A stretch of 64,000 bases of DNA from Massilia sp. Leaf139 (GCF_001424165.1 NZ_LMOJ01000001.1:585194-649193), one strand, 5' to 3'; positions 54,875 through 63,454 are shown, counted from the first letter of the stretch. The notes: generated from the letters alone by a model not told the origin. Program-made: numbers and translations.

Positions 54875-55918
54875 ATGTTCCCGAAAAACGCTTGGTACGT
54901 GGCTTGCACCCCGGATGAAATCGAAGGCAAGCCGCTCGGCCGCCAGATCTGCGGCGAAAAGATCGTGTTCTACCGCGGCCAAGGCGGCAAGGTCGCCGCG
55001 GTCGAGGATTTCTGCCCGCACCGCGGCGCGCCGCTCTCGCTTGGTTTCGTCCGCGACGGCAACCTGGTCTGCGGCTACCACGGCCTGGAGATGGGCTGCG
55101 AGGGCAAGGCGATCAGCATGCCGGGCCAGCGCGTGCGCGGCTTCCCCTGCATTCGCAGCTATCCGGTCGAAGAGCGCTACGGCTTCATCTGGGTCTGGAC
55201 GGGCGACAAGGAAGCGGCCGACCCGGCCACCATCCACCACCTGGAGTGGGCCGACAACCCCGAGTGGGCCTACGGCGGCGGCCTGTATCACATCAACTGC
55301 GACTACCGCCTCATGGTCGACAACCTGATGGATCTGACCCACGAGACTTATGTGCACGCGTCCTCGATCGGCCAGAAGGAAATCGACGAGGCGCCCGTCA
55401 CGACCAAGGTCGAGGGCGAGCAAGTGGTCACCAGCCGCTTCATGGAGAACATCATGCCGCCGCCGTTCTGGCAGGCGGCCCTGCGCGGCAACGGCCTGGC
55501 CGACAAGGTCCCGGTCGACCGCTGGCAGATCTGCCGCTTCAACGCCCCGAGCCACGTGATGATCGAGGTCGGCGTCGCGCATGCGGGCAAGGGCGGCTAT
55601 CACGCGCCAGCCGAGCACAAGGCGTCGTCGATCGTGGTCGACTTCATCACGCCCGAGACCGAGACTTCGCACTGGTACTTCTGGGGCATGGCGCGCAACT
55701 TCAAGCCGGAAGATGCCGAGCTGACGAAGACCATCCGCGAAGGCCAGGGCAAGATCTTCGGCGAAGACCGCGAGATGCTGGAACTACAGCAGCAGAACAT
55801 CCTGCGCCATCCCGAGCGCAAGCTGCTGATGCTGAACATCGACGCCGGCGGCGTGCAGTCGCGCCGCATCATCGAACAATGGCTGTCGAAAGAACAGATG
55901 AAGGAGTTCGCGCCATGA
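54875..55918 (+). CDS. vanA: Vanillate O-demethylase, oxygenase subunit
   Basis: A 347-residue Rieske non-heme iron monooxygenase that demethylates vanillate to protocatechuate and formaldehyde. Rieske ligands are Cys47, His49, Cys66 and His69 (CPHRG, CGYHG); the iron site is in DNLMDLTHETYVHASSIG. The start MFPKNAWYVACTPDEIEGKP is the VanA family start. AAGGAGACGGAG precedes ATG 54875; a longer in-frame ATG at 54839 lies inside the inverted repeat and is not conserved. The stop overlaps vanB (ATGA). No glutathione-independent formaldehyde pathway gene is seen nearby. Confidence 0.94.
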   Translation: MFPKNAWYVACTPDEIEGKPLGRQICGEKIVFYRGQGGKVAAVEDFCPHRGAPLSLGFVRDGNLVCGYHGLEMGCEGKAISMPGQRVRGFPCIRSYPVEERYGFIWVWTGDKEAADPATIHHLEWADNPEWAYGGGLYHINCDYRLMVDNLMDLTHETYVHASSIGQKEIDEAPVTTKVEGEQVVTSRFMENIMPPPFWQAALRGNGLADKVPVDRWQICRFNAPSHVMIEVGVAHAGKGGYHAPAEHKASSIVVDFITPETETSHWYFWGMARNFKPEDAELTKTIREGQGKIFGEDREMLELQQQNILRHPERKLLMLNIDAGGVQSRRIIEQWLSKEQMKEFAP

Positions 55919-56871
55919 ACACGTTCGAAGTGAAGGTCGCCGGCAAGCACAACGAGGCCGACGGCATCTGCAGCTACGAGCTGGTGCGCGTGGACGGCGC
56001 GCCGCTGCCGGGCTTCGAGGCCGGCGCCCACGTCGACGTCCACCTGCCGGGCAACCTGGTGCGCCAGTACTCGCTCTGCAACGCGCCGGGCGAAACCCAC
56101 CGCTACCAGATCGGCGTGCTGCGCGACGCCGATTCGCGCGGCGGCTCGGAGGCCATGCACGACCGCATCGAGGTCGGCACCGTGCTCACCGTCTCGGAAC
56201 CGAAGAACCACTTCCCGCTGGTGGACGCGGGGCGCACCCTGCTGCTGGCCGGCGGCATCGGCGTCACGCCGATCCTGGCGATGGCCGAAACCCTGGCCGC
56301 CAAAGGTGCGCAATTCGAGATGCACTACTGCGCCCGTTCGCCGGACAAGGCGGCCTTCAAGCAGCGCCTGGGCGAATCGCACCTGCGCGACCTGGTGCAT
56401 TTCCATTACGACAGCGGTGACGCGGCGCAGAAGCTCGACATGGCGGCCTTGCTTGCCAATCCCCAGCCGGACACCCACCTGTACGTCTGCGGCCCGCAGG
56501 GCTTTATCGCCTACGTGCTGGACACGGCCAAGGCCCAGGGCTGGCCGCAAGCACAGCTGCACGTGGAGTACTTCAGCGCGGCGGCGGTCGATACCACCGG
56601 CGACCAGCCCTTCGACGTCAGGCTGGCCTCGAGCGGCAAGGTGGTCACCGTGCCGCCGGGGCAGACCGTGATCAAGGTGCTGCTCGAGGCCGGCGTCGAG
56701 GTGCCGTATTCGTGCGAGGAGGGCGTCTGCGGCACCTGCCTCACGCGCGTGCTCGAAGGCGTGCCGGATCACCGCGACATGTATCTGACGGAGGAGGAGC
56801 AGGCGGCGAACGACCAGTTCACGCCGTGCTGTTCGCGGTCGAAGACGAAGGTGCTGGTGCTGGATTTGTGA
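55915..56871 (+). CDS. vanB: Vanillate O-demethylase, reductase subunit
   Basis: A 318-residue class IA reductase that passes electrons from NAD(P)H to VanA. The flavin domain has RQYSLCNAPGETHRYQIGVL; the NAD domain has LAGGIGVTPILAMAETL and YVCGPQGFI. The plant-type 2Fe-2S domain at the C-terminus has CEEGVCGTC and a last cysteine in FTPCCSRS. The order FMN-NAD-ferredoxin is that of VanB and phthalate dioxygenase reductase. Its ATG overlaps the vanA stop. Confidence 0.94.
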   Translation: MNTFEVKVAGKHNEADGICSYELVRVDGAPLPGFEAGAHVDVHLPGNLVRQYSLCNAPGETHRYQIGVLRDADSRGGSEAMHDRIEVGTVLTVSEPKNHFPLVDAGRTLLLAGGIGVTPILAMAETLAAKGAQFEMHYCARSPDKAAFKQRLGESHLRDLVHFHYDSGDAAQKLDMAALLANPQPDTHLYVCGPQGFIAYVLDTAKAQGWPQAQLHVEYFSAAAVDTTGDQPFDVRLASSGKVVTVPPGQTVIKVLLEAGVEVPYSCEEGVCGTCLTRVLEGVPDHRDMYLTEEEQAANDQFTPCCSRSKTKVLVLDL

Positions 56872-57126
56872 TGCAGCGGTCTCGGCGCATGCTGCATTGA
56901 CGTATGCGTCAGGGACTGGTGTGCAGGGTGGGCCACTTGTATCCACGGGGTAACGGCGTATCTGCCGCGCTATCGCTGGCCAGAAAAGACACACGCCCAG
57001 CAGCATGCTCGTAACTTGCTTTTACGGCAGGCACGGCCAAGCATAACAGGGATGGGGGCATGTAAATCGTGCCGGCTGACCTGTTACTGCGCTTGGTGGG
57101 GTCTTCGCTGCAAGCGCGCAGCAGAG

Positions 57127-57552
57127 TCAATCGAGAGAAGGCGCGGGCCTATCGTTCAAGGCTTTACGCGGTACCATGAAGACGGTGCCCGCATCAGTGT
57201 GGGGCAGCAGCATGTCGATGCAGGTTTGACTACCGCTGGAGGCAGCCCACATCAGGGCCGTCCAGCCGTCTCCGTCCTGCGCATGCGGATCGCTGACCGG
57301 CAGCAGCAACTCGACGCAGCTCGGGTGGCCAAAGGAAGCCAGCATCAGAGCCGTCTCCCCGTCGCGGTCGCTTGCCTGTGGATCGCTCAGTGGGAGCAGC
57401 AGCCTGACGAACTCCTCCTCGCCCTCAACGCAGGCCAGCATCAGGGCTGTGCGTCCCCAACAATCGGTTCTCCGCGGCGCAGTCGGATCGCTCTTGAGGA
57501 TCCGCTGCAGTTCGCGCAGGTTCTTGCGTTCCACTGCTGTAAAGATATCCAC
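57127..57552 (-). CDS. Ankyrin repeat protein
   Basis: A 141-residue protein of about three to four ankyrin repeats: DCWGRTALMLACVEGEEEFV, DRDGETALMLASFGHPSCVE and DGDGWTALMWAASSGSQTCI, each followed by LLLP. Repeats of this sort mediate protein binding; no enzymatic domain or signal peptide is seen. It is a single gene, lower in GC than the pca genes, at the border of a patch with an IS remnant. The 255 bases between vanB and this gene contain nothing that can be supported. Confidence 0.8.
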   Translation of the reverse strand: MDIFTAVERKNLRELQRILKSDPTAPRRTDCWGRTALMLACVEGEEEFVRLLLPLSDPQASDRDGETALMLASFGHPSCVELLLPVSDPHAQDGDGWTALMWAASSGSQTCIDMLLPHTDAGTVFMVPRKALNDRPAPSLD

Positions 57553-57649
57553 TTCGCCCGTCCTCGACGCCAGTGCCGAGTCTGCCGTCTATTACACAAT
57601 ACTAGATACACGACGGGTTTCAAGGTGATCTTGGCGCGCGACCTTATCG

Positions 57650-57830
57650 ACACTGTTTTTCCTGCAGCCAGAACCGCGTGGCGCGACTGATCAAAGCAGC
57701 CGGCATCAAGGCCCGTCACAAACAGCGTCGGGAGCCAGGCCAGCTTGACTCACCAATCCACGCCCGCACGCCCACCCTGCTGAATCGGCAGTTCGAAGAA
57801 CAGTGCATGCAGCTAATTATTGCAGCGTAA
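57650..57830 (+). pseudogene. IS3-family transposase (OrfB) remnant
   Basis: One frame reads SQNRVARLIKAAGIKARHKQ then RREPGQLDS and TPTLLNRQFEEQ before a stop. NRVARLM-KAAGIKARHKRR...LLNRQF is the conserved HTH_21 segment before the integrase core of IS3-type OrfB. No DDE core, no OrfA and no terminal repeats are present, so this is a short relic of an old insertion. Confidence 0.7.
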
Positions 57831-58008
57831 GCCAGCAGAAACGTATTTATTCACGGATACGCTCAAAAATGGGACGAAAACTTACAACTATCCGATTCCC
57901 GAGCAGCGCTTCAATCCAAGCACTTGTTTTTAAAGCAGATTTGTTCGTGGCGCGATCATTGCTTACTCCATGATGGAAGCCATTGGCCAACGCAAGGAGG
58001 GCGCTCTC

Positions 58009-58155
58009 ATGAGTTACACTGACATTTATGGTCTTTCAAGGAGCAAAATCGAGCAGGGCCGGGTGGATATACCTGTGCTCGTAGGATTGTGTCTGATAGC
58101 GGCTACTTCGCTACTATTTTACGGTTCGCTTTTTGCGATCATCTTCTGTATCTGA
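58009..58155 (+). CDS. Small membrane protein (48 residues)
   Basis: Starts MSYTDIYGLSRSKIEQGRVD and continues with one strongly hydrophobic helix (IPVLVGLCLIAATSLLFYGS, then LFAIIFCI) up to the C-terminus. AGGAGG lies 8 bases before ATG 58009, a near-ideal ribosome site, which is preferred over ATG 57970. It would sit in the inner membrane with a short cytosolic tail. No family is recognised. Confidence 0.65.
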   Translation: MSYTDIYGLSRSKIEQGRVDIPVLVGLCLIAATSLLFYGSLFAIIFCI

Positions 58156-58691
58156 GTTTCGACATCCGTGCGGCCTCGTTGATGGGTGCATGGAAAGTTC
58201 AATCATTGTTCAAGGCGACCTGAGGAATGATTGCCAAGGCGTTCAGTCGATAGTCAATCCATATCGCCGCTCAGTTGCCGGCCAAAGGCAGCGGTTCTCA
58301 ACGATACCGGAAGCAGCTTTCGCTAAAGATTCTTCTCTCTTTCAACTGTGCGCTCGAAATGAAGCGCATAGTGTCTGTTGTTCTTCGAACTATCCGATCT
58401 CCTCACACAGCAGTCGTCCCGCCGAGTTTACGCCAGAGTATCTTCCTGATTCGTTTGAACAGCTATGCGTCCAGGGCCGCATCTTCAGACCCGGCCGCCC
58501 GGTTTGCAAATTGATCTGGCCATATACCCCGACAGCGCTGACGAGCGGGCTAGGTGGCAACCGGGCTGCAAGCAAGTCCGGCCGTATCGTTTGACAGAAG
58601 CCAGGCCAGCATTCCTCCAACGATTGCAGCGTGCGTTCCGTCAAGCAGCAATATTTATTGGCATCAAGCTTTTGCAGATTCGGAGGTGCCG
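58156..58691. other. Gap of 536 bases with no supportable gene
   Basis: Several overlapping frames exist on both strands, but none has a good ribosome site, third-position GC bias or a recognisable protein. GC is visibly lower than in the flanking catabolic genes. Confidence 0.6.
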
Positions 58692-58898
58692 ATGTTCAAC
58701 CGCATGGATCGCCTTACTGCCATCCTTATCGACGCTGTGTTGCGTAACTATTCAAGCCAAAATCTTGCAGGCGCTGCACGTGCCTTGGCAGCCGGCAAAG
58801 TCCCGATTCGTGTTGCATTGCGCGTGCTTACTCGACCAACGCTGCGCCGAAAAGCGGAAGTCAGACCATTGTATGACGGCACGAGGCCTTCTCTTTAG
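58692..58898 (+). CDS. Small hypothetical protein (68 residues)
   Basis: Starts MFNRMDRLTAILIDAVLRNY and continues SSQNLAGAARALAAGKVPIR, with a basic tail (TRPTLRRKAEVRP). GGAGGT lies 6 bases before ATG 58692. Amphipathic helices are likely; no membrane helix. No family is recognised. It is the second of three short genes with strong ribosome sites in this patch. Confidence 0.55.
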   Translation: MFNRMDRLTAILIDAVLRNYSSQNLAGAARALAAGKVPIRVALRVLTRPTLRRKAEVRPLYDGTRPSL

Positions 58899-58961
58899 CC
58901 GATAGAGAGCATCAGAATGCGCTCGGTGTACCGAAGCGAGCCGCTCGCTACAGCGGATATC

Positions 58962-58995
58962 CTTCGGAACGGTGCCAGAGCATCCTGTTCCGAAG
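58962..58995. promoter_or_regulatory. Inverted repeat before the 85-residue gene
   Basis: CTTCGGAAC, 16 bases, GTTCCGAAG: perfect 9-bp arms ending 10 bases before the ribosome site of the gene at 59019. Could be an operator or a leader hairpin. Confidence 0.45.
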
Positions 58996-59018
58996 TTTCT
59001 TCCGCAAGGAGACGCGCC

Positions 59019-59276
59019 ATGGATCGACTAGGCACATACCGCGGTTACCGTATCGCGGTAACCCTGCACTCGAATGGAGAACGGAAAACGCCAAAATGGC
59101 ACTCTTCCATTCAGATAAGCCGGATTGGCGCCGTGGCGATGGCACCATGCTTCACCACCGAGCCATCGTCCAATACGGTTGGCGAGGCGAGAGACCAAGC
59201 GATCCGGATTGCCAGGTTTTTCATTGATGAGCGTCCAGATGCCGCGGCGATCGGGGACAACGACCTATCGGAATAG
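59019..59276 (+). CDS. Small hypothetical protein (85 residues)
   Basis: Starts MDRLGTYRGYRIAVTLHSNG, with TPKWHSSIQISRIG, and ends EARDQAIRIARFFIDERPDA followed by an acidic tail. The YRGYRI-strand and central WHSSIQI look like a small alpha-beta domain of the type often annotated DUF in betaproteobacteria, but I cannot name it. AAGGAGA lies 8 bases before ATG 59019; the frame extends upstream across the inverted repeat without support. A hairpin precedes it. Confidence 0.6.
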   Translation: MDRLGTYRGYRIAVTLHSNGERKTPKWHSSIQISRIGAVAMAPCFTTEPSSNTVGEARDQAIRIARFFIDERPDAAAIGDNDLSE

Positions 59277-59376
59277 AAAAGGGCGCTGTTCGCATTATGC
59301 GACCCTGATTGGATCGTTGTGGGTCGACAGCTGGCGGCTGCATCCGTTCAAGAGCAGGCGGTGGCGTTACGCTTCA

Positions 59377-60654
59377 TTAGGACAGCCCCGCGACGAACCT
59401 CGTCACGGACGCCGCAAACGCTTCCGGCTGCTCGGCAGCGCTCAGGTGCGAGGCATCTTTCAATACCTCCAGGCGCGCGCCGGGGATGGTCTGGGCCAGG
59501 GTCTCGGCCATGGCGACCGGCGTGCCCTGGTCGAGCTCGCCCGCAATCACCAGCACCGGCACCGCGATCTGCCCCAGCCGCGCGGTGGTATCGACATTGC
59601 CCACCGCTTTGCAGCAGCCGACATACCCGATGGCATCGGTGGCAACCAGCCGGCGCCGGTAGCGCGCCACGGTTGCCGGTTTCTGCGCACGGAACGCGTC
59701 GTGGAAATAGCGCCCCATGACGGCATCGGCCACCGCTTCGATGCCCCCGGCGCGCACGGTCGCGATGCGCTGCTCCCACACGGCGCGCGCGGCGTCCGGA
59801 TAGGCGCTCGTCGTGTTGGCCAGCACCAGCGCCCGCACCAGGGCAGGGTGGCGCAGCGCCAGCTCCTGGCCGACCATGCCGCCCATCGAGAGGCCGACCC
59901 AGACCACGGGGCCCGTATCGAGCTCAGTGTTTAATTCCTGTAACAAGCGCGCGGCGTCGTCGGCCAGGTCGGCCATCGTGTAGGGCGCGTCGGGTGCGTC
60001 AGAGCTGCCGTGGCCGCGGTGGTCGTAGGCGATCACGCGGTTCTCGAGCGCCAACTGGTTGGCGAGCGCGTCCCACATCGTCAGGTCGCAGCCCAGCGCG
60101 TGGCTCAGCACCACCGTGTGGCGCGGCGCCTTGCCGTTGCGCGGTTCGCGCACGCTGTAGTGCAGGGCCGGGGTGCTGGCGCTACGGCCCTCGTGGCCGC
60201 TGCCACTGTGGGCGGCGGCGGAAGGCGCCGCGGGTTCCAGCACATAGCCGATCTGCTCGCCGACCTCGCGCAGGATCGCCAGCGTGTGGGTAAAGGCGGT
60301 GTTCGCGGCCGGCACGCCGGCGTAGATCGCCGACTGCATCAGGATTTCCTTGATCTCGTCGGGCGTCAGGCGGCTGTCATCAGGCCCGAGCAGGGCGGCG
60401 CGCACGTGCAGTTCGAATTCCTCCCAGCGGCCGAGCGCGATCGTGATCGAGAGGACGATCGCGCGCCGCGTCTTGTGATCCAGGCCGGGGCGGCCCCAGA
60501 TCTCGTTCCAGGCGAAGCGGGTGATCAGGTTCTGGAAGTCGGCGTTGAAGCCGGTCGCCTTGTCCAGCGAACGGTCGACCCATTCGTCGCCCAGCACGCT
60601 GCGGCGGTTCTGCAGGCCGCGCTCGAAATCATGGTCTATCGGATCGAAACTCAT
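59377..60654 (-). CDS. pcaCD: Fused 4-carboxymuconolactone decarboxylase / 3-oxoadipate enol-lactonase
   Basis: A 425-residue bifunctional enzyme. Residues about 10-135 are PcaC: RFAWNEIWGRPGLDHKTRR, SITIALGRWEEFELHVRAAL, EIKEILMQSAIYAGVPAANT. An alanine/serine/glycine linker spans about 140-163. Residues about 164-425 are PcaD, an alpha/beta-hydrolase with HALGCDLTMWDAL, nucleophile Ser256 in GLSMGGM, an acid in GELDQGTP and His near 403 in DASHLSAAEQPEAF. It would turn 4-carboxymuconolactone into 3-oxoadipate in two steps. In actinobacterial PcaL the order is PcaD then PcaC; here it is reversed. It follows pcaB by 3 bases. Confidence 0.93.
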   Translation of the reverse strand: MSFDPIDHDFERGLQNRRSVLGDEWVDRSLDKATGFNADFQNLITRFAWNEIWGRPGLDHKTRRAIVLSITIALGRWEEFELHVRAALLGPDDSRLTPDEIKEILMQSAIYAGVPAANTAFTHTLAILREVGEQIGYVLEPAAPSAAAHSGSGHEGRSASTPALHYSVREPRNGKAPRHTVVLSHALGCDLTMWDALANQLALENRVIAYDHRGHGSSDAPDAPYTMADLADDAARLLQELNTELDTGPVVWVGLSMGGMVGQELALRHPALVRALVLANTTSAYPDAARAVWEQRIATVRAGGIEAVADAVMGRYFHDAFRAQKPATVARYRRRLVATDAIGYVGCCKAVGNVDTTARLGQIAVPVLVIAGELDQGTPVAMAETLAQTIPGARLEVLKDASHLSAAEQPEAFAASVTRFVAGLS

Positions 60655-60657
60655 GCG

Positions 60658-62055
60658 TCACTGCTCTCGAAAAGGGTGGGTGGCGTCCAGCTCGACCATG
60701 GTGGAACGCAGGCGCGCGAGCTGGTCTTCGGCCAGGCGGCGTGCCGGCGCCAGTGCGGCCGCCGGGTCGAACAAGGTGGCGAGATGCTGCTGGTCGACGT
60801 GGGCGGCAAGCTGCGGATCGGCCTGTACGGCGTCCAGCAGCAAAGCGTCCAGCGGCCGCCCCTCCGCGCTCACGCGCACGGTGAGCCGTTCCAGGAGCGC
60901 GTGCGCGGCGGGGCGGCCGATGGCGCCGGCCAGGTTGCTCGACGCGCTCTCGGCGAAAACCAGCCCCTGCAAGGCGTCGATATTGCGCCGCATGCGCGCG
61001 CGGTCGACGCTCAAGCCGGCAAAGGCTTGGTTCAGCGCCTGCAGGGCGCCGTGGGCGGAGAGGAAGAGCGGCGGCCATTCGGCCAGCTCCGCCTGCCAGT
61101 TGCCCAGGCCCCGCTCGTGCTGCTGATCCATGCAGGACAGCAGCGCCGCCGCATGCTGGGGCGTGCGCCGCGCCGCTGCCAGGGCGATCATCGCCGACAC
61201 CGGATTGCGTTTGTGCGGCATGGCCGAGGAGCCGCCGCGCCCGTTGCCGGAGGGTTCGGCCAGTTCGGCGATTTCGCCCTGGGCCATCAGGCTCAGGTCG
61301 GTGGCCAGCTTGCCCAGGCTGCCGGTCAACACCGCCACTTCCAGGCCGAGCCGCACCCATTCGTCGCGCTGGGTATGCCAGGCGGCGTCGGCGACCTTCA
61401 GGCCGAGCTGCGCGGCCACGCGCGTGGCCACCGCGGCCCCCTGATCCTTCATCACCGACAGTGTGCCGACCGCGCCGCCCAGCTGCAGCTGCAGGGCGCG
61501 TGCGGCCGCCGCGCGCAGGGAAGCACGCGCACGCACCAGCGGCGCCAGCCAGCCGGCCAGCTTGAAGCCGAAGCTCGTCACCTGGGCCGGCTGCATCAGG
61601 GTGCGCGCCAGCACCGGCGTGGCGAGGTGGTCGCCGGCCAGCGCCAGCAAGTGCGCACACAGGGTTTGCAGCTCGTCGTCGAGCAGGCGCAGGGCGTCGC
61701 GCGTGACCAGCGCCATGGCGCTGTCGATCACGTCCTGGCTGGTGCTGCCCCAATGGACGTGGCGCGCCGCCTCCGCGTCATACAGGGCGACGGTCCTGGT
61801 CAGCTCCTTGACGAGCGGGATGGCGAGGCTGCCGGCGCGGCGTCCGGCCGTAATCAAGGCCGGGATGTCGTAGAGCTCGGCCTTGCAGACGCCGGCGATC
61901 GCGCTTGCCGCGGCGGCGGGGATCAAGCCTTCCTCGGCCTGGGCCCGTGCCAGCGCGGCCTCGAAGCGGAACATCGCGTCCACGACCGCCGCGTCGTCGA
62001 AGACGGCGATGCTTTCCGGCGTAGTGAGAAAACTGTCGAAAATCGATACGCTCAT
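60658..62055 (-). CDS. pcaB: 3-carboxy-cis,cis-muconate cycloisomerase
   Basis: A 465-residue fumarase/aspartase superfamily enzyme that closes 3-carboxymuconate to 4-carboxymuconolactone. The superfamily signature is GGSSAMPHKRNPV (about residue 275), with HVHWGSTSQDVIDSAM and NLAGAIGRPAAHALLE further along. ATG 62055 (MSVSIFDSFLTTPESIAVFD) is the family start; the open frame continues upstream through pcaG without homology. It lies 17 bases after pcaG and 3 bases before pcaCD. Confidence 0.95.
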   Translation of the reverse strand: MSVSIFDSFLTTPESIAVFDDAAVVDAMFRFEAALARAQAEEGLIPAAAASAIAGVCKAELYDIPALITAGRRAGSLAIPLVKELTRTVALYDAEAARHVHWGSTSQDVIDSAMALVTRDALRLLDDELQTLCAHLLALAGDHLATPVLARTLMQPAQVTSFGFKLAGWLAPLVRARASLRAAAARALQLQLGGAVGTLSVMKDQGAAVATRVAAQLGLKVADAAWHTQRDEWVRLGLEVAVLTGSLGKLATDLSLMAQGEIAELAEPSGNGRGGSSAMPHKRNPVSAMIALAAARRTPQHAAALLSCMDQQHERGLGNWQAELAEWPPLFLSAHGALQALNQAFAGLSVDRARMRRNIDALQGLVFAESASSNLAGAIGRPAAHALLERLTVRVSAEGRPLDALLLDAVQADPQLAAHVDQQHLATLFDPAAALAPARRLAEDQLARLRSTMVELDATHPFREQ

Positions 62056-62072
62056 GGATTCCTGTCGTGTGT

Positions 62073-62606
62073 TCAGACGTAGTCGAAGAAGACGGTTTCC
62101 TTCTCGGTCTGCATCCAGATGTCCCAGCGGTAGGCATTGTCGCCGGTCTTGCGCGCGAGCAGGGTGGCGCGGCGCGCTTGCGGCACCTGGTTCAGTATCG
62201 CAGACTGGGCCAGGCCCGTATCGTCTTCCAGGAACACGGCCGTGAACTGGTGTTTTACCAGGCCGCGCGCGAAGACGGTGACGTACATGACCGGCTCGCC
62301 GCGCGTGGCCGACTCCGGCTGCGAGATGCACATCGAGAACTCACCCGCCTCGCCGCTCGGCACGCGGCGGAAGCCCGGAATCGCATGTTCGGCCTCGGAC
62401 GCGGCGCCGGCCGGCGTCCAGGCTTCGATCTGGGCGTCGTTGATGGGCGCGCCGTTGCCGTCGTAGATGACGCCGCTGATGTTGATGGTCGGCGCGTTCG
62501 ACTTCACGTTGGCCGGGGTGCAGGCGTCGACCGCCCATTGCCAGGCTTCGTGCGAGAAGGGGCCGATGGTTTGCGAGGTGGTGATCTGGCTCATCGTTTT
62601 GCTCAT
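62073..62606 (-). CDS. pcaG: Protocatechuate 3,4-dioxygenase, alpha subunit
   Basis: A 177-residue subunit of the intradiol dioxygenase that opens protocatechuate. The start TTSQTIGPFSHEAWQWAVDA is typical of the alpha chain, followed by INISGVIYDGNGAPINDAQI and ILNQVPQARRATLLARKTGD. Alpha chains lack the iron ligands. ATG 62606 has AAGGAG 11 bases before it; the internal ATG 62594 is also possible. It follows pcaH by 13 bases. Confidence 0.94.
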   Translation of the reverse strand: MSKTMSQITTSQTIGPFSHEAWQWAVDACTPANVKSNAPTINISGVIYDGNGAPINDAQIEAWTPAGAASEAEHAIPGFRRVPSGEAGEFSMCISQPESATRGEPVMYVTVFARGLVKHQFTAVFLEDDTGLAQSAILNQVPQARRATLLARKTGDNAYRWDIWMQTEKETVFFDYV

Positions 62607-62619
62607 GATGCGGTTCTCC

Positions 62620-63312
62620 TTACAGGCCCATCGGGGTGGCGTCGCGTCCGCGCAGGACGATGTCGAATTCGTAGCCGAGCATCTCGCCGCCCACGGTTTC
62701 CTCCATGCTGAAACGCGAGATGAGGCGCCGGCGCGCGGCCTCGTCGGGCACGCTCTGGAAGATCGGATCGTAGTCGAACAGCGGGTCGCTCGGAAAATAC
62801 ATCTGCGTCACCAGGCGCTGGGCGTAGACGTTACCGAACAGGGAGAAGTGGATGTGGGCCGGGCGCCAGGCCTTGTCGTGGTTGCCCCAGGGGTAGGGGC
62901 CGGGCTTGATCGTGACGAAGCGGTAGCGGCCCTCGTCGTCGGTCAGCATCTTGCCGACGCCGTAGAAATTCGGATCGAGCGGCGCGGCGTGCTGGTCTTT
63001 CTTGTGCCAGTAGCGGCCGGCCGAATTCGCCTGCCAGACCTCGACCAGCGAATTGCGCACCGGCTTGCCGTCCTCGTCGAGCACGCGGCCGGTGACGACG
63101 ATCTTCTCACCCAGCGGCTCGCCCTGCCCATGCTTGGTGAGGTCGGTATCGTTCGGCAGCAGCAGACGCGGCGTGGTCACGATGTTTTGCGTGACCGGCA
63201 CCGGCGCCTCGATGCGCAGGTTCGGCTGCTGCGGCCCGCGCGCGACCGTCGATTTATAGGCGGGATAGATCAGCTCGGGCCAGATGCCCGGCTCGATGAC
63301 GTCGAATTTCAC
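62620..63312 (-). CDS. pcaH: Protocatechuate 3,4-dioxygenase, beta subunit
   Basis: A 230-residue catalytic subunit holding the non-heme Fe(III). Ligands are visible as tyrosine in AGRYWHKK, tyrosine in GPYPWGNH and two histidines in RPAHIHFSLFG. GTG 63312 is the start: AAGGAGACAGGCC lies just before it and the product begins like PcaH. The longer ATG frame (63456) runs across the operator and promoter region. First gene of pcaHGB-CD, divergent from an IclR regulator. Confidence 0.94.
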   Translation of the reverse strand: MKFDVIEPGIWPELIYPAYKSTVARGPQQPNLRIEAPVPVTQNIVTTPRLLLPNDTDLTKHGQGEPLGEKIVVTGRVLDEDGKPVRNSLVEVWQANSAGRYWHKKDQHAAPLDPNFYGVGKMLTDDEGRYRFVTIKPGPYPWGNHDKAWRPAHIHFSLFGNVYAQRLVTQMYFPSDPLFDYDPIFQSVPDEAARRRLISRFSMEETVGGEMLGYEFDIVLRGRDATPMGL

Positions 63313-63348
63313 GGCCTGTCTCCTTGGTGAATCTTGTCGATAGCGAAA

Positions 63349-63377
63349 ATGGTAGGCCTGCGTTGACGCTGCGGCAA
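63349..63377 (-). promoter_or_regulatory. Possible pcaH promoter
   Basis: On the minus strand: TTGCCG, 17 bases, TACCAT; predicted start about 30 bases before the GTG. A weak -35 fits an activated promoter. Confidence 0.4.
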
Positions 63378-63413
63378 GCGGCGACATCGACGTCGCGTCC
63401 GCAGTGCGCACCG

Positions 63414-63434
63414 TTTGTGCGATACTCGCACAAA
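63414..63434. promoter_or_regulatory. IclR operator candidate between pcaH and the divergent regulator
   Basis: TTTGTGCGA, three bases, TCGCACAAA: perfect 9-bp arms. Its centre is about 80 bases upstream of the predicted pcaH start, suited to activation, and 31 bases before the regulator ATG, suited to autorepression. Confidence 0.65.
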
Positions 63435-63454
63435 TCGATGTTCTTTTTATTCTC

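Noticed and set aside
56909-57130. 73-codon minus-strand frame between vanB and the ankyrin gene
   Set aside because: Weak codon bias, no ribosome site and no family; the stretch is left unannotated.
58133-58594. Overlapping frames between the 48- and 68-residue genes
   Set aside because: No ribosome site, no consistent codon bias and no recognisable protein; treated as non-coding.
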